DNA of 64,000 nucleotides, taken from positions 52,737-116,736 of the forward strand of contig DAHVAL010000004.1 of the NCBI GenBank assembly GCA_027314645.1, given 5' to 3'. The position numbers and the translations under genes are program-made. Position 1 is the first letter of the stretch. Each line of letters starts with the position of its first letter. Below the pieces are notes generated by a model that saw only the letters and a program-made list of their open reading frames with translations, did not search any database and was not told the DNA's origin. Shown here piece by piece: positions 9,729 through 16,863 of the stretch. This stretch comes from Nitrospirota bacterium (GTDB taxonomy: Bacteria > Nitrospirota > Leptospirillia > Leptospirillales > Leptospirillaceae).

Positions 9729-10022
9729 TTATCCTTTGACTTGGCTCGATTTAAGGCTTGACTTCAAAATTCGGCTTTGCTTGAAGTAAGGGACTTTTTT
9801 GGGGGCAACGACCACGGAAGACCCTGTTCGCGGGTTTCTCGCCTTCCTTGTCGCCCGTGTCCGCACACGCAGAACCCCAAAGTCACGCAATTCGACCGTA
9901 TCCCCCGACCGCAGGCCTGTCTTCATCGAGTCGAGAAAAAGATCAATCATCACCCGAGCATCTTCCCGGCGAATTCCCGGAAACTGTCTTGCCAATCTTT
10001 GAACAAGCTCACCTTTGGTCAT
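9729..10022 (-). CDS. HU/IHF-family DNA-binding protein
   Basis: 97 residues, the histone-like fold that bends DNA as a dimer. The N-terminal helices begin MTKGELVQRLA, then GDTVELRDFGVLRVR, and the DNA-inserting beta-arm carries RNPRTG (about residues 64-69). The N-terminus resembles IHF beta, but HU and IHF subunits cannot be separated safely by eye. The C-terminal tail is Lys/Ser rich. It lies 5 bases upstream of ffh and 30 bases downstream of sppA, so it is probably cotranscribed with both. Confidence 0.9.
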   Translation of the reverse strand: MTKGELVQRLARQFPGIRREDARVMIDLFLDSMKTGLRSGDTVELRDFGVLRVRTRATRKARNPRTGSSVVVAPKKVPYFKQSRILKSSLKSSQVKG

Positions 10023-10052
10023 TGTTCGTCCCGCTCCTTCATTGATTTGCGG

Positions 10053-10943
10053 TTAATGGAAAAATTCCGGCACCGGCAGTACGGACCAGAATCCAACCGG
10101 CGGTTGCTCGATGGACTCCCACAAGTGATTGACTTGAGAAGATACCATTTTATCCAGAAACCCTTTTTCATGAAAGGTCCGGATGACAGGGGGTCCACTG
10201 ATATGCGCCAATTTCGTTGCTGTATCGAGTGCATCTTGATAGTCTCCCAACTGATCCACCAAATGATTGGATATTGCGGAGGCTCCGGTAAAGACCCTGC
10301 CGTCGGCCAGGGGTTTCAAATCCGCGGGGGACATATGACGCCCTTTCGCGACGTCTTGAATAAACTGCTGATGCATTTCATTCAAGATGGCCTGAAGATA
10401 GGCCTTTTCTTCAGGTGTCATGGGGCGGAAAGGGGATCCGGCATCCTTCAATGCCCCACTTTTCATCACCTCACTCGAAATGCCGATCTTTTTTAAAAGA
10501 TCTTGGAACTCCGCCAATTCCATGATGACACCAATGCTTCCCGTGAGGGACCCCGGACTGGCCATGATCCGGTCACAGGCGGACGCAATATAATACGCTC
10601 CGGACGCCCCAACGGTCCCAATGGAGGCGATGACGGGCTTTCCTTTTTTCCGGGCTTTCAACACCTCTTCATAAATATCCTGCGATGGGACAACCGCCCC
10701 GCCGGGACTATTGATCCGGATCACAAGGGCTTTTATCCGGGGATCCCTGACCAGTTCCCGGATTTGCCGGATCGGTTTTTTGGACGAAATGATGACCCCC
10801 GAAATGCGGACCACCCCGATCTCGGCCCCTCCCACCAATGGAACAGACCGACTAAAAAATGCCGCCCCTCGTCCCAGGACCAAGATGGCCGCAAAAACAA
10901 CCAGGATGACAAAACCCGCCCGTAACATTTTTCGAACCATCAT
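10053..10943 (-). CDS. sppA: Signal peptide peptidase SppA, short form (S49)
   Basis: 296 residues. Inner-membrane serine protease that degrades cleaved signal peptides. An N-terminal anchor (LRAGFVILVVFAAILVLGRG, about 6-25) precedes an S49 domain with INSPGG (about residue 78), the nucleophile in GASGAYY and the lysine in SGALKDAGSP. It corresponds to the single-domain form, as in B. subtilis and archaea, rather than the 67 kDa E. coli form. Start: two adjacent ATGs at 10943 and 10940; the frame is open to 11009, but that part overlaps the rpsA terminator. HU/IHF and ffh follow. Confidence 0.93.
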   Translation of the reverse strand: MMVRKMLRAGFVILVVFAAILVLGRGAAFFSRSVPLVGGAEIGVVRISGVIISSKKPIRQIRELVRDPRIKALVIRINSPGGAVVPSQDIYEEVLKARKKGKPVIASIGTVGASGAYYIASACDRIMASPGSLTGSIGVIMELAEFQDLLKKIGISSEVMKSGALKDAGSPFRPMTPEEKAYLQAILNEMHQQFIQDVAKGRHMSPADLKPLADGRVFTGASAISNHLVDQLGDYQDALDTATKLAHISGPPVIRTFHEKGFLDKMVSSQVNHLWESIEQPPVGFWSVLPVPEFFH

Positions 10944-10975
10944 GCCATCACCCACGTTGCATTCATAAGCACTGC

Positions 10976-11004
10976 AAAAACAAAGAGAAGGGAATCCCCT
11001 TCTC
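10976..11004 (-). terminator. Rho-independent terminator downstream of rpsA
   Basis: On the minus strand the arms GAGAAGGG and CCCTTCTC (11004-10997 and 10992-10985) form a perfect 8-base-pair stem with a 4-base loop, followed by TTTGTTTTTG. It lies about 60 bases past the rpsA stop and 33 bases before the sppA start, so sppA should have its own promoter or depend on readthrough. Confidence 0.85.
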
Positions 11005-11013
11005 CACAACGCA

Positions 11014-11053
11014 ATGGAGCCCCTCAGCGCTTATCACCGCGAAGGGGCTCCAT
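11014..11053. repeat. Perfect 11-base inverted repeat between rpsA and sppA
   Basis: ATGGAGCCCCT (11014-11024) and AGGGGCTCCAT (11043-11053) are exact reverse complements with an 18-base loop. There is no T run directly after it on the minus strand. It stands 13 bases after the rpsA stop codon and just ahead of the canonical terminator, forming a tandem double hairpin. Confidence 0.85.
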
Positions 11054-11066
11054 AAAGTGCCTCAGC

Positions 11067-12707
11067 TCACTCGGTTGCCGCCTCTTCGACGCCTTTCACG
11101 GAGAGTCCAATTTTCCGTTCAGCCTTATCGATCTTGACGACCCTCACCGTGACCTCGGAGTCGACCGGAAACATCTGGTCGAGACGCTCTCCCGACGGCA
11201 GATCCACCTCACTCACGTGAACAAGTCCTTCCACACCATCCTCGATCTCGACAAAAAATCCGAAATCCATCACCTTGGTAACCTTGCCCCTCATGACGCG
11301 GCCCACAGGAAATCGTTCCGGAATTTCCGATTCCCAAGGATCCGGAGTCATTTGCTTATACCCCAAGGAAAGCCGTTGGCGTTCTTTTTCAATTTTAAGG
11401 ACGATGGCTTCAACCTTCTGCCCTTTTTTGAACACCTCTGAAGGATGACGCACATGGCGCGTCCAAGAAAGATCTGAAATATGGATCAGGCCATCGATTC
11501 CTTCCTCCAGACCGACAAATACGCCGAAGTCGGTGAGACTTTTGACCTTCCCGGAAACAATGGTCCCGATCGGGTATTTTTCTTCGACGACATCCCAAGG
11601 ATTGGGGCCAAGCTGTTTCAACCCAAGAGAGATCTTTCTGTTCTTCTCATCGATTTTCAAAACCTTGGCTTCAACCATATCGCCAACGTTCATGATCTTG
11701 CCAGGATGCTTCACCTCATGATTCCAGCTCATTTCTGTGATGTGCATCAGGCCTTCGACTCCAGGCTCGATCTCAAGAAATGCCCCGTAATCCGTGATTG
11801 AGACGACCTTGGCTGTGACCTTGGAACCTTCCGGATAGCGCTCGGCAACGGTGGTCCAGGGATCGCTTTTGAGTTGCTTGAGTCCCAAGGAAACACGACC
11901 GGTTTCCTTGTCGTGCTTCAAGACCATCACGTTGATTTTGTCACCAACCGCCATGAGATTCTGGGGACTCGAAACGCGGCCCCAGGACATGTCGGTGATA
12001 TGCAGAAGACCATCGACGCCGCCAAGATCTATGAAGGCTCCGTAGTCCGTGATATTTTTAACAATTCCCTCAAGAACTTCGCCCTCTTTGAGCGACTCCA
12101 TGGTCAGCTTCTTTCGGCGGTCGCGCCATTCTTCAAGGAGAACACGGCGGGACACAATGATATTCCCACGCTTCTTGTTCATCTTGATAATGCGAACCTG
12201 AATGGTCTGCCCCACCAGACGATCCATATCCCGGACAGGACGCAGATCGATCTGTGAGCCGGGGAGAAAGGCCTTGAGTCCAATATCGACCGTCATGCCT
12301 CCCTTGATCCGGCTGACCACCTTCCCTTCAAGGACCTCGCCCTTTTCCGACAGTTCCTCGAGGGAATCCCAGACCTTCATCCGGTCTGCCTTTTCCTTGG
12401 AGAGGATCAAATTCCCTTGAGGATCTTCCCGCTCCTCAAGGTAAACGCTGATCTTGTCTCCCACCTTGAGGGTGCCGATCTCTTCTTCGGAAAACTCCAT
12501 CTTGGCGATATGGCCTTCGGATTTGTATCCGATATCGACCACCACCTCGGTCGGATAGACCGCAATGACGGTTCCATCGACCACCGCGCCCTCCTCGAAA
12601 TTCCGGAGGGTTTCGGAGTACAGCTGATCCATTTGGTCGCGACCAAGATTCTCATCTTGATCGGAGACGACCTCATCTGAAAGATTGTTTTGGTTTGAAA
12701 GTAACAT
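11067..12707 (-). CDS. rpsA: 30S ribosomal protein S1
   Basis: 546 residues with six S1 RNA-binding repeats. Repeats 3-6 are the clearest, each with a phrase such as ITDYGAFIDLGG, ITDYGAFLEIEP, LTDFGVFVGLEE or VMDFGFFVEIED. S1 binds mRNA leaders and brings them to the 30S subunit. The ATG at 12707 has GAGGAGG 10 bases upstream; an eight-residue extension to 12731 is possible. Six repeats match the long proteobacterial-type S1 rather than the shorter Gram-positive version. Terminator-like hairpins lie just downstream. Confidence 0.97.
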   Translation of the reverse strand: MLLSNQNNLSDEVVSDQDENLGRDQMDQLYSETLRNFEEGAVVDGTVIAVYPTEVVVDIGYKSEGHIAKMEFSEEEIGTLKVGDKISVYLEEREDPQGNLILSKEKADRMKVWDSLEELSEKGEVLEGKVVSRIKGGMTVDIGLKAFLPGSQIDLRPVRDMDRLVGQTIQVRIIKMNKKRGNIIVSRRVLLEEWRDRRKKLTMESLKEGEVLEGIVKNITDYGAFIDLGGVDGLLHITDMSWGRVSSPQNLMAVGDKINVMVLKHDKETGRVSLGLKQLKSDPWTTVAERYPEGSKVTAKVVSITDYGAFLEIEPGVEGLMHITEMSWNHEVKHPGKIMNVGDMVEAKVLKIDEKNRKISLGLKQLGPNPWDVVEEKYPIGTIVSGKVKSLTDFGVFVGLEEGIDGLIHISDLSWTRHVRHPSEVFKKGQKVEAIVLKIEKERQRLSLGYKQMTPDPWESEIPERFPVGRVMRGKVTKVMDFGFFVEIEDGVEGLVHVSEVDLPSGERLDQMFPVDSEVTVRVVKIDKAERKIGLSVKGVEEAATE

Positions 12708-12824
12708 GCGCGTAAATCCTCCTCTGACCATTCCCGCTTTTCTACGGTACGGAATCTTATCATTCTAATCACAAAAAAGAGGAAAATAAAGCCCTAATCC
12801 CATCATATTCATCTTTTGGCCCCT

Positions 12825-13526
12825 TCAAGGGGTCAAAGGGGGATTTTGGGATTTCTGTCGGGCCTTGTGACCGGCTCCCAGATGATGAAGGAGGGCCGTC
12901 ACGGCACGACGTAACCGTGGGGAAGGATTCCTCGCAAGGGCCTCTTCAAAATTTTTCTTCGCCTCTTTTGCCATCCCGAGACGATCATGGACGATTCCCA
13001 GATAAGTGAGCACCAAAGGGTTATTTGGATGTCTGTCATGAGCCTCGTGGAGATAGATGTGCGCCTCCCTGTCATGATGGAAGTCGATCTCAATTTTTCC
13101 CATCAAGGTTCTGAAACCAACCGGCCACTCCTCCTGCTCCACGAGGATCCTCGCCACGCGAAGGGCTTCCTCCTCATGGCCGTTTTTAAGCTCGACCCTT
13201 GCCAGGTTCAGCAAGATTTCCGAATTACCCGGGGCAATCCTGTGGGCTTTTTCCAGGAGCTTAAGGGCGGCCTTTTCATGACCGAGTCTTGATTGAACAA
13301 CAGCAAGATTGTTCATGAGGTCCGCATTTTCGGGAGAGAGGGACAACCCGCGAAGGTCAAGCTCCCGGGCACGCACCAGGTCCCCCTGCACGAACGCCTT
13401 GTGGGCCTCCACATCCAGGAAGTTCGGGCTGGAGGTGTCCGATGCGGTTTCGCAGGAGGAACAGAGGAGCAAGAATAAAGCCATTGCCATGAGTCCCGGG
13501 CGCCGAAACGTTTTTCCCTCTTTCAT
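12825..13526 (-). CDS. TPR-repeat lipoprotein
   Basis: 233 residues. A signal peptide (GLMAMALFLLLCSSC) ends in a lipobox LCSSC, so the mature protein is probably lipid-anchored at Cys25 or nearby. Five or so tetratricopeptide repeats follow, for example ADLMNNLAVVQSRLGHEKAA, SEILLNLARVELKNGHEEEA and PLVLTYLGIVHDRLGMAKEA. Such proteins act as periplasmic scaffolds; the partner is not evident. It lies upstream of rpsA in the same direction with a 118-base gap. A near-perfect GGCCCCTT/AAGGGGTC palindrome overlaps the stop codon. Confidence 0.85.
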   Translation of the reverse strand: MKEGKTFRRPGLMAMALFLLLCSSCETASDTSSPNFLDVEAHKAFVQGDLVRARELDLRGLSLSPENADLMNNLAVVQSRLGHEKAALKLLEKAHRIAPGNSEILLNLARVELKNGHEEEALRVARILVEQEEWPVGFRTLMGKIEIDFHHDREAHIYLHEAHDRHPNNPLVLTYLGIVHDRLGMAKEAKKNFEEALARNPSPRLRRAVTALLHHLGAGHKARQKSQNPPLTP

Positions 13527-13630
13527 CCAATGTGCCTTCTTGTTAACATGCCACCAGGTTCAGGGCGGCAAAACTATCCAACGATCGGGGAACTTTGCCC
13601 ATTCCCCTTCCACGCCCCCTTGGGAGTTCC

Positions 13631-14380
13631 ATGGACCCACCACAGAAAAATTTTTTAGGGGAACGGATCTATCGGCTCAGGGTGGGGATCCTGCTTGTTT
13701 TTTTTCTCCTTGCCATGATCGCCAATGGCCGGCACCCCCATCCATTGTGGGCCGCCATCCTGGCGAAATGCATCGGAGCACGGGAGAGCGGCATCACTCC
13801 CTTTCTGCGCCATGTGACACTCCTTGTCCCCCTCGGACTTTACACCCTGGCCTTGTTGCTCAGGCTGTCCGCTTCCTCATCCTTGGGGGGGCGGACCATC
13901 TGGGCAAAATCCCCCGTGACCGACGTCCTGACCCAGGAGGGGCTGTTTGCCCACATTCGCCACCCTCTTTATGCCGGATCGGCCGGAATGATTGTCTCAC
14001 TTTCGTTGATGTCCTCCCCTCAAGGGGCCGCCATCCTTGTTGGCGGGGGGCTTCCGTTTCTTGCGTTCCTGGCACGGTTTGAGGAAAAAATCCTTCTCGC
14101 GAGATTTCCGGAATATTCCGAATATAAAACACGGGTTCCGGCCTTTATTCCGACAAAGTTTGAAATAAAGAAGGGGTGGAACGCCCTTTTCGCCCCTCTA
14201 CACCAAAGGCTCGGAAAGTCACTGCGCTCCGAGGCTTTCAATGTGGCCCTTCTCGCAGGGTTCGGAGCCTTTTGGGCCTCCCCCACCCTCCCTCTTTTCT
14301 GGATCTCATTTTCCCTCGGATTAGCCCTTGCCTTTACCGCCCCTTTTTGGGCTCCTGAAAGAAATGAGGCCTCTTCATGA
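13631..14380 (+). CDS. Isoprenylcysteine carboxyl methyltransferase-like membrane protein
   Basis: About 249 residues with several membrane helices (near VGILLVFFLLAMIA, VTLLVPLGLYTLALLLRL, GMIVSLSLM and FGAFWASPTLPLFWISF). The family motif GLFAHIRHPLYAG (about residue 105) followed by RFEEKILLARFPEYSEYK is the SAM-binding signature of the ICMT/PEMT superfamily. The true substrate of bacterial members is usually unknown. The stop overlaps the ATG of the SAM hydrolase gene (ATGA), so the two SAM-related proteins are translationally coupled. GGGAG lies 5 bases before the chosen ATG; the frame opens further back at 13595. Confidence 0.8.
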   Translation: MDPPQKNFLGERIYRLRVGILLVFFLLAMIANGRHPHPLWAAILAKCIGARESGITPFLRHVTLLVPLGLYTLALLLRLSASSSLGGRTIWAKSPVTDVLTQEGLFAHIRHPLYAGSAGMIVSLSLMSSPQGAAILVGGGLPFLAFLARFEEKILLARFPEYSEYKTRVPAFIPTKFEIKKGWNALFAPLHQRLGKSLRSEAFNVALLAGFGAFWASPTLPLFWISFSLGLALAFTAPFWAPERNEASS

Positions 14381-15168
14381 CTCCATTCATCACCTTTACC
14401 TCGGATTTCGGGCAAAAAGACGTCTATGTCGCCTGCGTCAAAGCCGTCATCCTTTCGCGTCTACCCAACGCCGTCATCCTCGATGTCTCCCACGAGATCG
14501 CTCCTTTCCGGCCTCTCTTCGCTCTTCCTCCCCTGATCGAGATCCTCGAAGTCACTCCTCCCCATAGCATTCATCTCGTCATCGTCGACCCTGGGGTCGG
14601 AAGCGACCGGCGGGCGCTTGTGGGGGTGTCACCAACCCATCAATTCGTCTTTCCCGACAACGGACTTCCCTCCACGCTTCTCCGATGGGTGGGCGACATG
14701 CGCTTCTTCCATCTCGACGACCCTCGGATATTTGGAGGGTTCGCATCCCCCACCTTTCAGGGGAGGGATCTGTTCGCCCCCGCCGTTGCCGAGCTCGGAA
14801 AAGGAAGACGCCCGGAAGAGATGGGCCGAGAGGTTCCCAGTTCCTCCTTGTTTCAGTCTCCTTCGGGGAGACTCAATGAATCGGAGGAATATTTGGTCTG
14901 GAACATCGACCGTTTTGGGAATGTTCTTCTGGGATTCAGGGCCATTCGCCCTCCCGAAGAAGTCGCGGTCGAATGGAACGGTTTTTTGATCCCCTATGTC
15001 CGCCGGTATCAGGAGGTTCCGATCGGCCACCTTGGGGTATTATTCAACAGTTCAAGGTGGCTCGAAATTTTTTGCAGGGAAGGAAGCGCCTCTGAACAAA
15101 CGGGTCTTCAAATCGGGACTTTTCTCAAAATCCGCATCCGGGGAGGCACGGGCCAAACCTTGACCTGA
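14377..15168 (+). CDS. SAM hydroxide adenosyltransferase (DUF62 / SAM hydrolase)
   Basis: 263 residues of the fluorinase/chlorinase superfamily. The members with this architecture split S-adenosylmethionine into adenosine and methionine, using water or hydroxide. Motifs: TSDFGQKDVYVA (residues 8-19), VDPGVGSDRRAL (about 69), PDNGLPSTLL (about 91), FQGRDLFAPAVA (about 128), NIDRFGNVLL (about 175) and the C-terminal barrel phrase LFNSSRWLEI. Coupled by an ATGA overlap to the upstream ICMT-like methyltransferase. The substitutions that mark halogenating members cannot be judged by eye; hydrolase is the safer call. Confidence 0.88.
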   Translation: MTPFITFTSDFGQKDVYVACVKAVILSRLPNAVILDVSHEIAPFRPLFALPPLIEILEVTPPHSIHLVIVDPGVGSDRRALVGVSPTHQFVFPDNGLPSTLLRWVGDMRFFHLDDPRIFGGFASPTFQGRDLFAPAVAELGKGRRPEEMGREVPSSSLFQSPSGRLNESEEYLVWNIDRFGNVLLGFRAIRPPEEVAVEWNGFLIPYVRRYQEVPIGHLGVLFNSSRWLEIFCREGSASEQTGLQIGTFLKIRIRGGTGQTLT

Positions 15169-15189
15169 CCGGCCTTCCAAAAAGTGTTC

Positions 15190-15609
15190 CTACTGGTCCT
15201 TGCGAAGTTTGTATGGGAAGTTGTCGTAATAATATTCAGGGGGGACGCTTCGGAGAAGGTCCGGGATCTGGGTCACATCAACCTTCATCCACGGTCCTTT
15301 CAGATCCTCTGACCGATACCAGTAATCCTGATAGAACTGATAATACGCTCCATCCCGATAGTACAACGGCCGGCTTGAGGTCAAGAAAATATACAGGTTG
15401 GTATGAGGCAGCAGGACCGGTGTTGATCGGCCTTCGAACTGAATGGGCGTTGGCTGGTCTCCTTCGTCCATAAGAGCGGGGGTGTTTTCAGGCGTATTGC
15501 CTCCTCCCGAACAACCGGCAAGCAGAGACACCGCGCAGATCATAACCAGAGCGGTGATCATTCCCTTGACAGGATCTCCTCCCCTGCTTAGAATTTTATT
15601 CGTGAGCAT
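15190..15609 (-). CDS. Hypothetical lipoprotein, aromatic-rich
   Basis: 139 residues. The signal peptide ends in the lipobox LLAGC, and the mature part starts with a Gly/Ser/Thr/Pro linker. The C-terminal half is rich in Tyr and Trp (DGAYYQFYQDYWYRSEDLKG, then PWMKVD and SVPPEYYYD), resembling small envelope proteins with a Tyr-Trp-Gly-Pro-Trp pattern and no known role. AAGGAG lies 5 bases before the ATG at 15607-15609. It lies 115 bases downstream of fur in the same direction. Confidence 0.75.
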   Translation of the reverse strand: MLTNKILSRGGDPVKGMITALVMICAVSLLAGCSGGGNTPENTPALMDEGDQPTPIQFEGRSTPVLLPHTNLYIFLTSSRPLYYRDGAYYQFYQDYWYRSEDLKGPWMKVDVTQIPDLLRSVPPEYYYDNFPYKLRKDQ

Positions 15610-15723
15610 ACCCTCTCCTTCAAATAAGAAACCTGTTCTCTTGGTTGCGGGATTGATCGCCCTGCTTCTTCTCGGGCTCTATCTTGCCTCCCAGGAGCTT
15701 CCCGCATTCAAACCTCTCGGTCC

Positions 15724-16185
15724 TTAGACTCCCTGTGTCTTGGATTTCTGCCTTTCCAAGCCAATCCGACATTTGGCACAGAGCCCTTCGATTTCAAATC
15801 GATGAATGGTGTCCGAATACCCTTCCTTCTTCACCAACTCCTCGACCTCTTCCTGGATGGGACAGAGGTCGATGTGCCGAACCTCTCCGCAACGCCGGCA
15901 TATGAGGTGATGATGATGCCCCGTCATGCCGACGATATACCCGTCCTCCGCAGATTCCCGGTGAACTTTTTCTAATACCCCCAACCGAACGTAAAGGTCG
16001 ATCGCCCGAAACAAGGTGGCGCGTCCTATATCAGGGTGCGAACGGGTCAACGTTTTTTGAAGATCTACCACGGAAAAAATTCCCGTGAAATTTGAAAGGA
16101 CCTCCAGGATTGCCTTTCTTTGAGGGGTGAGACGCACGCCATACCGCTCGACGGTCCGTCTCATCTCATCAATGGAATACACCAA
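15724..16185 (-). CDS. Fur-family metalloregulator
   Basis: 153 residues. Winged-helix N-terminal domain (RLTPQRKAILEVL, about 18-30; recognition region DIGRATLFRAIDLYVRLG) followed by a metal-binding dimerisation domain with the histidine-rich MTGHHHHLIC. Two CxxC pairs (CRRC and CAKC) form the structural zinc site. Fur, Zur and PerR cannot be told apart securely by eye; Fur is the default in an iron-oxidiser-like genome. The start is TTG 16185 or GTG 16182, with AAGGA upstream. The genes on both sides in the same direction encode lipoproteins. Confidence 0.9.
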   Translation of the reverse strand: MVYSIDEMRRTVERYGVRLTPQRKAILEVLSNFTGIFSVVDLQKTLTRSHPDIGRATLFRAIDLYVRLGVLEKVHRESAEDGYIVGMTGHHHHLICRRCGEVRHIDLCPIQEEVEELVKKEGYSDTIHRFEIEGLCAKCRIGLERQKSKTQGV

Positions 16186-16228
16186 AGGAAAATCCTTTCG
16201 GGAAAATGCCCCCGGGAGGGCTTAAAAT

Positions 16229-16852
16229 CTATTCGACAACCAGAAACGAAAAAACCTTTAACGGACTCTGGGGATCGAGGACCTTTTGGATGAAATCTCC
16301 CACAAAAGTAAATTCATTCACCACCTTTGGGGTTCCTGGAGCCACGGAAAGGATCAACAGGGGATCGGTGCACCCGTTAATATAGTTCCCGATACCAATC
16401 CCCTTCTTGGAATCAACGGCGACCGGGGAGAGGGTCCGGAGGAACCGGTCAAGGTCGGGATGAAAATAGAATCTCCGGTCAATTCCATTGTTCCAGTCCG
16501 TTCCTTTGACCTCCACCGACTGAATGTATCCGTTTTCTCTCCCGATAAAGCGCACAAGGACTTTCTTGTAGCGGGAGGGCACCTTGACCACCCGGTTATG
16601 TTCACAATGAATCACAAACGGGTGATCTGAATCGAGCAGGATGCTGTAAGGAAGTTCGTAGGCAAGGGCCTTCTGGTTATAAAACGGGTTGATTGCACGA
16701 ACGATGATTCCATTTGGGCTGGCGTCGGGGGTCAATCCAGCCGTACTCAACGTCGGATGCGGTTGATTGTTGGAACACCCCGAAAGAAGCAACAGCAGTC
16801 CCGCAATGACCCCGGGGAGACCTGATTTTCCGGACACTTTGATGACTCCCAT
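16229..16852 (-). CDS. Hypothetical lipoprotein
   Basis: 207 residues. The signal peptide has a core of leucines and a lipobox LLSGC. No family recognised. Mature segments such as VIHCEHNRVVKVPSRYKKVL and FYFHPDLDRF suggest a mixed beta-rich domain. Start: GAGGAGG lies 6 bases before the ATG at 16852, which I prefer over the ATG at 16867 that overlaps the RND gene stop. Directly follows the RND transporter gene, so probably cotranscribed with it; a link to the pump is only an inference. Confidence 0.7.
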   Translation of the reverse strand: MGVIKVSGKSGLPGVIAGLLLLLSGCSNNQPHPTLSTAGLTPDASPNGIIVRAINPFYNQKALAYELPYSILLDSDHPFVIHCEHNRVVKVPSRYKKVLVRFIGRENGYIQSVEVKGTDWNNGIDRRFYFHPDLDRFLRTLSPVAVDSKKGIGIGNYINGCTDPLLILSVAPGTPKVVNEFTFVGDFIQKVLDPQSPLKVFSFLVVE

Positions 16853-16863
16853 CCAATGCCTCC

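Noticed and set aside
12818-12840. GGCCCCTT/AAGGGGTC palindrome near the end of the TPR lipoprotein gene as a terminator
   Set aside because: It overlaps the stop codon and has no T run on the minus strand; probably chance or a weak element.
15602-15727. 41-residue hydrophobic plus-strand frame (GTG start) in the fur-lipoprotein gap
   Set aside because: No ribosome site, overlaps the start of a lipoprotein gene on the other strand, and the hydrophobic run could be chance. Possible but not supported.
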